NCBI GenBank assembly: GCA_001275005.1
Contig: JWZX01002628.1
Span: 1 to 42,899, forward strand
Source of the DNA: Chrysochromulina tobinii
Lineage: Eukaryota; Haptophyta; Prymnesiales; Chrysochromulinaceae
Direction of reading: 5' to 3'
Length of the DNA: 42,899 bases
Shown here: positions 34,850-42,899 of the stretch, one piece after another
Numbering within the stretch: the stretch's first letter is position 1
How the letters are laid out: the number at the start of each line of letters is the position of its first letter
Program-made: the position numbers and the translations under genes
The notes under the pieces: model-generated
What the model was told of the DNA's origin: nothing
Databases searched by the model: none
What the model saw: only the letters and a program-made list of their open reading frames with translations

Positions 34850-35520
34850 TCATCTGTTGCTCGACGATACCCCTGCCGCCTCCGGCCGCTCCTTTCGCCG
34901 CCGCCTCCTCCCGCCGCCGCCGCGGCCGCCGCCTCCTTTGGCCGCCGTGGCCGCCGCGCGTTGCCCACGCCGCTCGCGCCTCGCGCCGGGGGGCCTCCTC
35001 TTGGGCGCTCCATTGCGATAGACCTGCTGCTCGCACCGCTCGTGCTCGTATGGCGTCGTCTCGGGCTGCATATGCTCCCACGCAAACGAAAAGGCCGCCG
35101 GCCCCTTGAGGTTATGCACGAGCACCGAGCTGTTCGCAGGCGGCCGGTACGTGGCGCCGCCCCGCCGCTTGCGCTCCCCCTGCGGATGGCATGCAATGTC
35201 ATGCACGAGGGGCCCGATGTCGATGTAGTGCACCGTGCGAGGCGCTCGCGACACCATGTACCCGGTGCTCGTATCCTCAAACTTTTGCCATTGGAGCGTC
35301 TCGTGCTCCGGACCGGCGGCGTCGGCCACCCACTGGGTCACCTCGGCAGAGGTTGCGACGTGCTGGAGGAGGGCGGCGGAGAAGAAGTAGCCCGCGCCAG
35401 TGCCGTAGGGAAAAGGCAGCACCGCGCCGCGCGTGTCGCAGCTCTCCACATAGCCGGGCGTGCTGGGAGTACCGAAACTGGAGCCAAAGTTGTTGAGGGC
35501 CGCCGAGAGGTCCCACCCAA
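34850..35520 (-). pseudogene. 5'-truncated tandem copy of the GT31 glycosyltransferase
   Basis: The open part encodes about 220 residues that align with the C-terminal half of the neighbouring GT31 gene: FGWDLSAALNNFGSSFGTPS here versus FGWGVGAALVNYGATFGKPC there, then FPYGTGAGYFFSAALLQHVA, WQKFEDTSTGY and VHNLKG. A TAA lies directly before FGWD, no acceptor AG is seen at that point, and the DxD-type KIDDD region is absent, so it cannot be a complete enzyme. The copy keeps a long open frame, which suggests a recent truncation or use of an unseen 5' exon. It has no intron where the neighbour has one (junction at 35329/35330, within TQ-W-V-AD). The C-terminal tail is Arg/Gly-rich. Confidence 0.7.
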
Positions 35521-35605
35521 ATTATAAACGCTTCGCACGAGTGCGCGCTTCACAGTGCGCTGCGCAGTGCCCTGCTGTGGCGCGATTGAATCCGGTTTGG
35601 AGTGC

Positions 35606-35719
35606 CATATTAGGTTGCGCTTTTGTGCGGGTTTCGTCGCGCCCATATTAGGTTGCGCTTTTGTGCGGGTTTCGTCGCGCCCATATTAGGTTGCGCTTTT
35701 GTGCGGGTTTCGTCGCGCC
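35606..35719 (+). repeat. 38-bp tandem repeat, three copies, between the GT31 copies
   Basis: Three perfect or near-perfect 38-bp units (35606-35643, 35644-35681, 35682-35719) begin CATATTAGGTTGCGCTTTTG and end GTCGCGCC. They overlap the stop codon of the full GT31 gene (35686-35688) and sit about 85 nt from the truncation point of the partial copy, so they mark or formed near the duplication breakpoint. Confidence 0.95.
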
Positions 35720-37598
35720 CAGTCAGCGCCCGTGCGCCTTCGGCCGCGACCCCTGCCGCGGCCGCTGCCACCCTCGGCAAGCGGCGTGGTGGCCTCGGCA
35801 GCGCTTGCCGGAAGCGAGGCCGCCTCTAGTCGAGGTCGTTTCCTGCCAAGGCCACCCCTGCTTTTGTAGGCTTCCTCGTGATTGCTGCTCAGTCGGCCGC
35901 GGCGGCGGATGCGCGTGCCTCCGTCGCGTGCGCACTGCTCGTGATCATAAAGCGTAGCCCCCTGGCCCATGGCGTGCGACGCATAGTGGAAGCCGCCGTG
36001 CTTGAGGTTATGCACGAACAGGGTCAGGTTACAGGGCGGGCGGTAGAGGCCGCCTCCCTTGGCCTTGAGTGCACCGTTTTTATGGCACACGAAGTCGTGT
36101 ACCCAGCGTCCGACATTGACGTACAGGATAGTGAACGGCGCGTAGCTGAGCCAGTAACCAGTAGAGGTATCCTCAAACTTCTGCCACTGGATCGCGTCGC
36201 GCGTGGGGCCGGCCGCTTGGCGTACCTGATGAGGGAGGTCACCAGAGGCCATCAGAGGTCATCAGAGGCCGAGCTCGGCGTACCTGATGAGGGAGGCCAT
36301 CAGAGGTCATCAGAGGGGCCAGCCGCTTGGCGTACCCAGTTGATCACGGCCGCGTCGGTGGCCACCCATCGCAGCGTCGCCGCGCTGAAGACATAGGCCG
36401 CACCCGTGCCGTACGGGAACGGCGGTACGGCACCGAGCTTGTCGCACGGCGGGAAGTAGCTAGGGCACGGGAACGAGGAGCACGGCTTTCCAAACGTGGC
36501 GCCGTAGTTCACGAGCGCGGCCCCCACACCCCATCCGAAGCCACATCGGTCGTTGCGCACACCCGTACTGCGCGCCTGCGGCACCACTCCAGCCCAATTG
36601 ATGGCCCCTATGAAGAGGTGTTCCTTACAACGGAGCTGTGCTCCGAGCGCCACGAGCAGCGCAAGGTTGGGCGCAGTGTCATCGTCAATCTTGCCCACAT
36701 ACGGCACGTGCGGCAGCATGCGCGCCGCGTGCTGGAAGAATGCGTACTGCTTGAACGTCGGCATGCCGCGGCCCAGTCGTGTGAAGTTGGAGTAGGCCGT
36801 CTTCGCTGTAATGAGCGCACGTGTCTCGGGCACATCGAGCAGGAGCAGGTCAGCATGCGCGCCCTGCTCCGCGATGAGCGCGGCCGTCTCATCGGCGGGG
36901 CCGTGCGCGGAGAGCAAGAAGCACGCGGCGACGCTGCGCCCGTAGGCAGCATGCGCCATCCACGACGTCCGCGCAGCATCGCGCCGTCCGCTGCCTGGCG
37001 ACAGCGCCGTCGTCGGCAGGCCGAGCAGGATGAGCAGCCCGTCGTCGAGCGAGCGCGAGGATGAGCCGCACCGAAGCGTACCGCGCGGCAGCCGCGTGAG
37101 AGCGCCGGCGCTGGCCTCGCGCAGCCGCGTCCGCAGCAAATCGCTGTCGGCCAGCGGTGCAACGAGACGAGTCGACGTCGTCCCACGAAGTGCGCTCGAG
37201 GTGAAGCTTTCGCCAGGTCCGTCAATGTCCGCAGGCAGAGCCACAGTGCGCTCTGAAGTGGACGTTCGATGATCGAAAGCTGCGCATTTGGGAAGCTTTC
37301 GCTGAGCGTGTGCCGCAGCGTCAAGTGAGAAGTCCTCGCCTCGCATGGGACCGTTGAGGTCAACGGACGGGTAGCGGCGCGAGAGCGCCTGCGAGAAGCA
37401 GCCCTTGTAGTCGCGGTTCGGGCACAGCGCTAGGAGCAGAGACACGTTGACGTTCTCACCCATGGGCACATTCGGCAGCTCGCGCAGCGGGCGGTCGCGA
37501 GGGTGTGCCATGGGCACACCAGCTCGAGGTTTGACGCGAAGGGTCAGCAGTGTGAAAGAATGGATGGAAAGAAGGGCGGCCAACAGCGCGAGAGCCAC
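35686..37598 (-). CDS. GT31-type (beta-3-galactosyltransferase-like) Golgi glycosyltransferase
   Basis: Exons 36336-37598 and 35686-36225 give 600 aa from a GTG at 37598. No ATG precedes the hydrophobic anchor; the frame is open back to TAG at about 37634, so a short 5' exon is likely. The first about 18 residues (ALALLAALLSIHSFTLLTL) form a type II signal anchor. The DxD-like metal/sugar-nucleotide site is YVGKIDDD at residues 305-307. FPYGTGAAYVFSA matches the GT31 YP-x-Y-x-x-G-x-G-Y motif, and FEDTSTG (E439-D440) matches the EDV-x-x-G motif. Such enzymes add galactose or N-acetylhexosamine in beta-1,3 linkage to secretory glycans. The C-terminus after CARDGG is basic and its stop falls in the 38-bp repeat. 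A truncated copy follows 3' and a PC-esterase gene is divergent 5'. Confidence 0.8.
36226..36335 (-). other. Introner-like intron in the GT31 gene, internally duplicated
   Basis: Phase 0 between Trp and Val (INW|VRQAAGP). Minus-strand reading: it starts GTACGCCAAGCGGC..., a 21-nt near-exact copy (one mismatch) of the start of exon 2. This is followed by CTGATGACCTCTGATGGCCT + CCCTCATCAG. A second full unit then begins GTACGCCGAG and ends CTGATGGCCTCTGGTGACCT + CCCTCATCAG just before exon 2. The first unit alone is a complete potential intron. The core and 3' end match the PMT intron at 13005-13100 (19 of 20 nt over the last two units). Confidence 0.9.
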
Positions 37599-37826
37599 AA
37601 GCGGCGCCCGTCTCAGCGCCTCAAAAAACTAGTACCGGTACTGTACTGTACTTTCCTAATGAAGCACATTTTGAAACGCGTCACAGTGAGCGCGCAACGC
37701 GTCGCACCCATAACACAGCGCAAGCGTGTTGGAGGCCCTGCAAGAGCGGCACTCTCCGTCACAGAAAAAAGTTGGGCACCTGGTCAATCGAATTGACTCG
37801 CCCGTCATCGTTCGAAAAAAAGAAGC
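37599..37826. promoter_or_regulatory. Shared divergent promoter interval of GT31 and PC-esterase genes
   Basis: These 228 bases lie between two divergent genes that likely act in the secretory pathway. They include a GTACTGTACTGTA/TACCGGTACTG stretch (about 37632-37651) and a homopurine AAAAAAAGAAG run near the plus-strand ATG. If short 5' exons exist for either gene, they also lie here. The call rests on arrangement. Confidence 0.35.
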
Positions 37827-39221
37827 ATGTCCTGTTCAAGCTCCGTGTTCGACTCTGCCGGACAGTGGATGCCTTCGTCGCAGGCTGATCACTTTGCAGG
37901 CTGGACGTGCCCATTGTGGGCAAGCAGCAAGCATGGATGTGCTACTGAACTGAACCGTACTCTTGCACGCCGGTGGAAGGTCGCGGGCTGTCGAGAGCGC
38001 AGTGCAATCGATGTGCTCACGCAGATTGGAGCACGCCATCGCGCCATTTTCTTCGTCGGAGATAGCCAGATGCCGGATCTGCAGGAGGCTTTTGTTTGTC
38101 GCGCTCTTGCGGAAGCGGGGCGGCAGGGCACGCCTGCCAGGCTGGTGAACCTCCGGCTTCAACCGCCATGGCACACGGAGATTTGCACCCATAGGCGCAA
38201 CAACGTTACCGGCAATGTAACGGTGACCGTTCGCGCGGATCCGTCCGAATGTTGGTGCGACGAGATTTTCGTCAGTGGGCTCAACCTGGTCGCTTGTTAC
38301 GTTCGTGCCAACACTCATGTCGCAGATGTCGCGACGGACCTTGTCTCATCAGGGATTGCACGCGCAGGCACTGATGCCATCGTGATGAACGAGGGACTCT
38401 GGCACCCGAACACTGCGGGGAATGTGGGCTATCTTTCCGAGCTACTCGCGATCATGCAAGCACCCGGGCCCTTGCGTGATGGTGGCGTGCAGCTCGTGTG
38501 GCGGGAACTCTCGCCTCAGCACTTTGATATGGCTGGTGGCTGGTTCAAGCCGTGGAAGTCTATGTCATGGTCGCGCCGCTGCGTGCCCAACAGAGAAAAG
38601 CGCCATGTGGTGCGCGAGTCTTTGCTTCATCAGCTTGACAAGCATATGCCCGTCGTCTTTATTTGGAACATGACCGTTTCGCGGTGGGACAACCATCTCG
38701 ATCATATTAGACAGACTTACCAGACGGTGGCACAGCTGGCCAAAAACTCCGCCACGGGCGTGCTGGCTGGCAGCAGCAGGTTAGGCCCTGCCGCAGACTG
38801 CAGCCACTATTGCCAACCATCGGGCGTGCTGGAGGCGTGGGTCGACGCACTGCTCAACGCGCTCTGGGGGCACCCAGTTGGCGCACGGCGAGTTGGAAGG
38901 ATTGGCGCGTGGCACGGCCTAGGCGCATCGCCAGGACCGTCAACGCACTGGCAGCTTGCTGGCGACCTGCACGGCAATCACAGCTCGCAACTTGGTTCTT
39001 GTGCGTTGCTTGAGCCCGTGCGGTCTTGCACGGAATTTTCGACGAGTCCTCGTGCGTGCGTGTCGAAGCGTATCGATGGGACGCTGGTCCCCTGCGAGTA
39101 TGAGCCCTCACGTCGGGTCGACTCGAAAGCCACCATCGCGGCGTGCCGTAAAGCACGCCAGGCCTCCGACCTGTGTACTGCGTTGCAGGGCATTCATCTG
39201 CTGGTGAATCGAACGGCTTAA
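37827..39221 (+). CDS. PC-esterase / TBL-like O-acyltransferase-type protein
   Basis: A single exon of 464 aa. The GDS motif (FFVGDSQMPDL, G78-D79-S80) and the late D-x-x-H motif (DCSHYCQPSG, D324-C325-S326-H327) are the hallmarks of the PC-esterase/trichome-birefringence-like fold, which acetylates wall polysaccharides or otherwise acylates glycans; the catalytic triad would be S80/D324/H327. Other conserved-looking blocks are VRANTHVADV, IVMNEGLWHPNTAGN and VQLVWRELSPQHF. There are several N-glycosylation sequons (NVTG, NVTV, NHSS, NMTV). No signal peptide is visible after ATG 37827, so a short upstream exon is suspected, since family members are normally anchored in the Golgi. The C-terminal Cys-rich part (CALLEPVRSC, CVSK, PCEYEP) may form a lectin-like appendage. 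Confidence 0.8.
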   Translation: MSCSSSVFDSAGQWMPSSQADHFAGWTCPLWASSKHGCATELNRTLARRWKVAGCRERSAIDVLTQIGARHRAIFFVGDSQMPDLQEAFVCRALAEAGRQGTPARLVNLRLQPPWHTEICTHRRNNVTGNVTVTVRADPSECWCDEIFVSGLNLVACYVRANTHVADVATDLVSSGIARAGTDAIVMNEGLWHPNTAGNVGYLSELLAIMQAPGPLRDGGVQLVWRELSPQHFDMAGGWFKPWKSMSWSRRCVPNREKRHVVRESLLHQLDKHMPVVFIWNMTVSRWDNHLDHIRQTYQTVAQLAKNSATGVLAGSSRLGPAADCSHYCQPSGVLEAWVDALLNALWGHPVGARRVGRIGAWHGLGASPGPSTHWQLAGDLHGNHSSQLGSCALLEPVRSCTEFSTSPRACVSKRIDGTLVPCEYEPSRRVDSKATIAACRKARQASDLCTALQGIHLLVNRTA

Positions 39222-40057
39222 TCTTTATCGAGAGTGAATGAGTGATGTGAAAAATACGCTCTTCGACTCGCTATAGACGCTATAGTATGCATGAGTACTC
39301 ACCCTAGATTGTCACTAGAGCCGCGGCTCCTGTCCTGCCCCTGCAAGCTCTATTAATCCGCCTACCGCGGTCGGTACGGTCGGATAAATATTCGCTGTAC
39401 GGTACCCATGACGGTACCCGAGTATCCATGATGTCGCTATCTCAAACGCGCATCGTCGGCGCCAGACCCTCTCTTGTACCGTACAGCCGTAAACTGTGTC
39501 TCGTTGGTGCGCGGCGGGAGAACGAACGGTCGTGCTCTCACGGATACTTCATACGCTTTCTTGCTCAAGACTCTTGAAGCGAACTGACTGTTGTTGTATC
39601 TTGTAAGGTGGAGATGTTCCGCGCCGTACGTGCTCTCGCCATTGCTGAGGACCATGCCCCCCATCATCAGGTCAAGCGCCGTCAATGCCCCCCATCATCA
39701 GGGCAAGCGCCGTCACACGTGCACAGAGGCGGCGTGGCTGTGGCCCCTGCTCAGCACAGCAGGCGGCCCTCTCCGATCATTCGTCTGCGCCTCCGTATGC
39801 GCTGCCACCCTCTCGCGCGTATACCCGAGGAACGGCACTCTTTGGCGTGCCGAGACGGCGCGAGCGCTCGTCCCGGACGGTGGCGCGAGTACGCCCGCCG
39901 CATCGGAGGATGCAACATCGAGCGTCGTGACAGTTGGCACGCGATTCGGCACGACCTCGGACCTTGAGCGGCTGGAGCGTGGCATGTCGACGCTCGGCAC
40001 AGCCCCCCCCCTCGGATATTGCAGCGCCTGTGTGAGACGCGTCGCTTCCGCGCTTGC
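39222..40057. other. Convergent gap, no firm gene, 31-bp repeat inside
   Basis: It separates the stop of the PC-esterase gene from the stop of the Pro-rich/IQ protein gene. On the minus strand 39437-39685, a frame of about 80 codons (VLSNGESTYGAEHLHLTRYN and onward) is protein-like and could be a last exon, but it has an in-frame stop just upstream and no clear partner. Other frames are long only because the sequence is GC-rich. Confidence 0.35.
39654..39715 (+). repeat. 31-bp direct tandem repeat, two copies
   Basis: 39654-39684 and 39685-39715 differ at one base (AGGTCAAG versus AGGGCAAG) and contain CCCCCCATCATCAGG. The ATCATCAG core recalls the 3' end of the introner-like introns, but the CTGATGACCT units are absent and no splice context is evident. 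Confidence 0.85.
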
Positions 40058-42899
40058 TCAGTGTGGGGCTACGGCGGATGGCTGCTGGTTGGACTCTCGA
40101 GCTGCCGGCACACGAGGCGCTCGCCGACGAGCCCACTGTCGGCGGTGTGAACGCATCGCCCGCGGCAAAGGGGGCTCGTCTGTCGGCAGTGGCGCCCATC
40201 GTTGTGGTGGTGGTGGTGGCTGTGATGGCACGGCTGCTGCTTCTCTTGGGCGCTGAACACGATGTTCGGGTGGTGGGAGACGCTGGGCCTGAGGCATCGT
40301 GCTCGTCACATCGGCATGCGGCAAGTCAGGGCGCGCCGACGCCCGATGGAGGTCCACCGACGACCTTCGAAGCTCATGGACGCCTCCGTGACTGGAGAGC
40401 ATGCGCGACGGTGGTGAGTGTACATCAGATGAGCGGAAGGTCGTAGCCGCGGGGCTCCAAGCTGGCTGGACTGCTGGCTGGACTGCTGGCTCTGGTTCGA
40501 TAAACCACGCGACAACGAACCAGTGGCGGCCGCTTGCAATGTCGTGGAGCGCTTCCAATGTCACGGTGTTCACGATCATGATGTGGACACGGCCGTGTTC
40601 GTGCGCTTGCTCAAGGGTGCGCTGGAAGTACGCATGCCATTGGTTGAATGAACCTGGGCCAGCGAGCCACGATGGATCGGTATTTGGCGCGTCGGGGTTG
40701 TGGAGGGTGACGAGCTTTTGAACTTCGGCCGTCTCCAGAAATTGGCCGATTGACGTATCGCGAGTGTGACCGAGCTCGACGTTTCGATCGGCGACGTATT
40801 GCTTTTGGTTTGGGATTTGCGCGCTGGCCATGTCCATCATTGTGAATTTGAGGCCCTCGCGGCGGAGGGAGCACGCCCACGCTGCACTCAGGTAGCCACT
40901 CGCGTTTGGGAGCTGGGCCTTGTTGAAGAGGGTGGTGGGGGTGAGGCCAGCAGACGCCATGCAATCGGCCGACTCGCGAGAGCCGCTGCTCGACATGAAA
41001 TCCATGACAATGAAGCGACCAGCCCGCTGTGGCAGCGTTCTTGAGCTGCCGGCACGCGAGGCGCTCGCCGACGAGCCCACTGTCGGCGGTGTGAACGCAT
41101 CGCCCGCGGGAAAGGGGGCCAGTCTGTCGGCAAAGGGGGGCAGTGGGCTCCAACCCGGACTGCTGCTGAACGATCGGCCAGAGGCCCCCTGGCTACTTGG
41201 CGAGCGATAGGATTGACTCTTGTACGTGAGGAGCTGCCCCCTCAACTCGCGGAGCAACGGCAGAGCTCTGGAAGGCGAAGGTCGCGCGTTGGGCCGAGGA
41301 CGACCGGCCAGCGCAGCGAGGCGCAGCCGGCAAAGCAATGTGTGTTTGAGTCGCCTCGGGGGCGTCGCAGGGACGATCCTCAGCAAGACAAGCGACCGCC
41401 ACAAAACCTGCCAGAGACCCACAGCCACCTCGCGCAGCGGCGCATCGGCTGGCGCCTCAGGTGGCGCTTCGAGCACAGCGTCTGCCATCGCTCGCCAACG
41501 GATGACGAGGTGCTGCAGCCGTTGACCGCGGCGGCTCATCCTCAGCCAATGAGCACGTACGCGCCGGTACACCGAATCGCCGCGCGACCGGCGCAATCGG
41601 TGCGCCTCAAGCCACCGACGCGCGTGTGTTTGAACAACCGACTCCGCGAGCGAGCGCATGTGGGCAAGCTTGGCCTCTACTGCGCGCCCGCGTACGGCTC
41701 GCCTGTGCGCGGTCATGCGCACTCCCCTTTGCAGAGTGGTCGCCGCCCTCGCCGCCCGCTCCAGGCGCGCCGCCTTCAACGTGGCGGCCAAATCACGCTT
41801 CATCTTGCGCACCTGCAGCGTGCGGCGCACAAGGGCCTGTAACCGCGTCGCCGCCGCCTCGCGTTCCTCCGCTGCGGCGTACGCCCGCTTCCGTGTCCGC
41901 TTCGCCAGCAAGGAGCGTGCACTCGCTTGCAGCGACACTGCCGCCGTCGTCTCCTGCGCCGCACGTTGCGCCATCTGCGCCTTGCGCTGCTGCTCGATGT
42001 TACGGCAGCGTCGGCGGATCAAGCACCACAGCAGCATGGATCCGAAGAAGGCCAACGCGAGCAGTACGAAGAAGAGAATGTCGGGAAGCGGCGGCGGCAG
42101 CCCGAAAGGGCAGTTTTCAAAGACGAGGCACGAGGGGGGAGTGGGCGAAGGTAACGCGAGCAGCTGCGACGTCTGCCGCATCACCACCGCACTCGTAAAC
42201 GGGCCCTCGAGAGCGTCCACAGTGAGCACGGACGTGCCGGTGTAGTGAACCCCGATAGCGGCAGAGAGGCTTTGGGGGGTCTGCGCCGCCAGCACAACGT
42301 CGTAGTTTGTTGCCACGGTGCGGTTGGGCGCGAAGACGACGGCTGTGGCACGCACGGAGGCTGGCTCCACCCTTAAAGTCACCATCAGAGGGGCGGTACC
42401 ATCGCTTTGAAGGATGCCGAGAAGAGCCGCTACTCCTTTTCGAAGGGCAAGCCGCTCAGAGTCGCCAAATTGCTCGACAGTCAACGACTGGAGCAGCATG
42501 ACAATATAGACGTCGTAACCTTCGTAAGCACGCCCTGGCGGTGCGGGTGGCCAAGAGGGTGGCGAAGGAGGTGTCTGGAAGGGCGAGGCAGGTGGGCTCG
42601 ATGAGGACGGTGGTGGCTGCAGCGGCGGCGGCGGCGGCGGTTGGAAAGTCAGCGGAGATAACAGAAAAGGACTGCCCAGCGGTGGCGGATGGTGTGGAGG
42701 CAGCGACGGGGGCGACGGGGGTGCTGAGGGTGGCGGTGAGGGTGGAGGTGGCGACGGCGGCGGCGAGGGCAGCGGTGGCGAGGGCGGCGGCAGCGAGGGA
42801 GGTGATGGCAACGGCGGTGGCGGCGAGGGCGGCGGCGGCGAGGGTGGCGGCGGCGAGGGCGGGGGCAAGGGCGGCGGCGAGGGTGGCGGCGGCGAGGGT
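40058..42899 (-). CDS. Pro-rich, SEA-like, single-pass, IQ-motif protein with extra C-terminal domain (cut at right edge)
   Basis: The frame is open to the right edge of the window, so the N-terminus is missing. Reading from about 42868: a long SPPPP/PPPSPP tract like algal hydroxyproline-rich wall proteins; a domain of about 130 residues with SEA-like strand pattern (YDVYIVMLLQSLTVEQF to FTSAVVMRQTSQLL); a transmembrane span at about 259-281 (ILFFVLLALAFFGSMLLW); then basic IQ-type repeats (VSLQASARSLLAKRTRKRAY, TRLQALVRRTLQVRKM, TTLQRGVRMTAHRRAV) that may bind calmodulin. From about residue 620 a separate, more conserved-looking domain appears, starting MDFMSSSG and including QWHAYFQRTLEQAHEHGRVH and RHWFVVAWFIEPE; a HW pair recalls cysteine-peptidase folds but no catalytic Cys context is clear. 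The joint contains a 90-bp repeat and may instead hide an intron or the start of a second gene. The far C-terminus is low-complexity. Confidence 0.6.
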   Translation of the reverse strand, partial: PSPPPPSPPPLPPPSPPPPSPPPPSPPPPLPSPPSLPPPSPPLPSPPPSPPPPSPPPSAPPSPPSLPPHHPPPLGSPFLLSPLTFQPPPPPPLQPPPSSSSPPASPFQTPPSPPSWPPAPPGRAYEGYDVYIVMLLQSLTVEQFGDSERLALRKGVAALLGILQSDGTAPLMVTLRVEPASVRATAVVFAPNRTVATNYDVVLAAQTPQSLSAAIGVHYTGTSVLTVDALEGPFTSAVVMRQTSQLLALPSPTPPSCLVFENCPFGLPPPLPDILFFVLLALAFFGSMLLWCLIRRRCRNIEQQRKAQMAQRAAQETTAAVSLQASARSLLAKRTRKRAYAAAEEREAAATRLQALVRRTLQVRKMKRDLAATLKAARLERAARAATTLQRGVRMTAHRRAVRGRAVEAKLAHMRSLAESVVQTHARRWLEAHRLRRSRGDSVYRRVRAHWLRMSRRGQRLQHLVIRWRAMADAVLEAPPEAPADAPLREVAVGLWQVLWRSLVLLRIVPATPPRRLKHTLLCRLRLAALAGRPRPNARPSPSRALPLLRELRGQLLTYKSQSYRSPSSQGASGRSFSSSPGWSPLPPFADRLAPFPAGDAFTPPTVGSSASASRAGSSRTLPQRAGRFIVMDFMSSSGSRESADCMASAGLTPTTLFNKAQLPNASGYLSAAWACSLRREGLKFTMMDMASAQIPNQKQYVADRNVELGHTRDTSIGQFLETAEVQKLVTLHNPDAPNTDPSWLAGPGSFNQWHAYFQRTLEQAHEHGRVHIMIVNTVTLEALHDIASGRHWFVVAWFIEPEPAVQPAVQPAWSPAATTFRSSDVHSPPSRMLSSHGGVHELRRSSVDLHRASARPDLPHADVTSTMPQAQRLPPPEHRVQRPREAAAVPSQPPPPPQRWAPLPTDEPPLPRAMRSHRRQWARRRAPRVPAARESNQQPSAVAPH
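40099..40188 (-). repeat. 90-bp direct repeat, copy B
   Basis: Identical to 41043-41132 at 86 of 90 positions with no gaps (offset 944). It lies in the low-complexity 3' portion of the minus-strand gene; because 944 is not a multiple of three, it is read in a different frame there than copy A. Confidence 0.9.
41043..41132 (-). repeat. 90-bp direct repeat, copy A
   Basis: Partner of 40099-40188. On the minus strand it begins TGCCGACAG and ends TGCCGGCAGCTC, so the unit is itself bounded by near-direct repeats. In the main frame it encodes FPAGDAFTPPTVGSSASAS, and it sits exactly between the IQ region and the C-terminal domain, with a good CTGCCACAG acceptor-like site just downstream (about 41029-41037). 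Confidence 0.9.

Noticed and set aside
39437-39685. Protein-like minus-strand frame VLSNGESTYGAEHLHLTRYN...
   Set aside because: Starts only at TTG inside a 31-bp repeat with an in-frame stop just upstream and no acceptor; kept as a note, not as a gene.

Overview
The window reads as nuclear DNA of a photosynthetic eukaryote with a red-lineage secondary plastid. A haptophyte is the best guess, but a pelagophyte or another related alga cannot be excluded. The reasons are high GC content, compact genes on both strands, short introns (84-132 nt, one apparently with a GC-AG boundary), a fucoxanthin/chlorophyll light-harvesting protein, an EXECUTER-like plastid sensor, a eukaryotic protein O-mannosyltransferase, and long Pro-rich and Ala-rich tracts. 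I see no operons, ribosomal RNA genes, convincing tRNA genes, CRISPR arrays or reverse-transcriptase ORFs. Many long open frames here are GC-rich shadows and were left out. Start codons below are the first suitable ATG unless stated otherwise.

Left part (1-10.7 kb): a 683-aa protein of unknown function on the minus strand; a two-exon UVR + DUF3506 (EXECUTER-like) gene on the plus strand; and a single-exon 1775-aa protein on the minus strand that joins two EF-hands, a multi-span membrane region resembling XK-related proteins, and roughly 70-80 copies of a 10-residue repeat. It is divergent with a small unknown gene.

Middle (11-24.7 kb): a two-exon protein O-mannosyltransferase without recognisable MIR domains, a small secreted or membrane protein of unknown function, a light-harvesting protein, a Pro-rich single-pass membrane protein, a coiled-coil protein, a flavin polyamine/amine oxidase with an MGC N-terminus suited to acylation, a two-exon unknown gene, and a MORN-motif protein. 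A degraded direct duplication of about 150 bp lies on either side of the amine oxidase gene.

24.7-26.9 kb holds no gene. It contains a 27-bp minisatellite, two CTGTCGAG-rich clusters and short telomere-like CCCTAA/CCCCTAA runs.

Right part (26.9-42.9 kb): a methyltransferase-fold protein, three or four unknown coiled-coil or basic proteins, a GT31-type glycosyltransferase with a tandem 5'-truncated copy, a PC-esterase/TBL-like acyltransferase divergent from it (both are likely secretory-pathway glycan enzymes), and a Pro-rich/transmembrane/IQ-motif protein that runs off the right edge.

The most interesting signal is in the introns. The introns of the mannosyltransferase gene (13005-13100) and the GT31 gene (36226-36335), which are unrelated genes, share the same internal 10-bp units and the same 3' terminus. 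Each is bounded by a direct repeat of the following exon beginning GTACG. The tandem GT31 copy lacks the intron at exactly that codon. A third intron (22880-22963) also begins with a diverged copy of its downstream exon. Together this looks like an active or recently active introner-like, intron-generating element.
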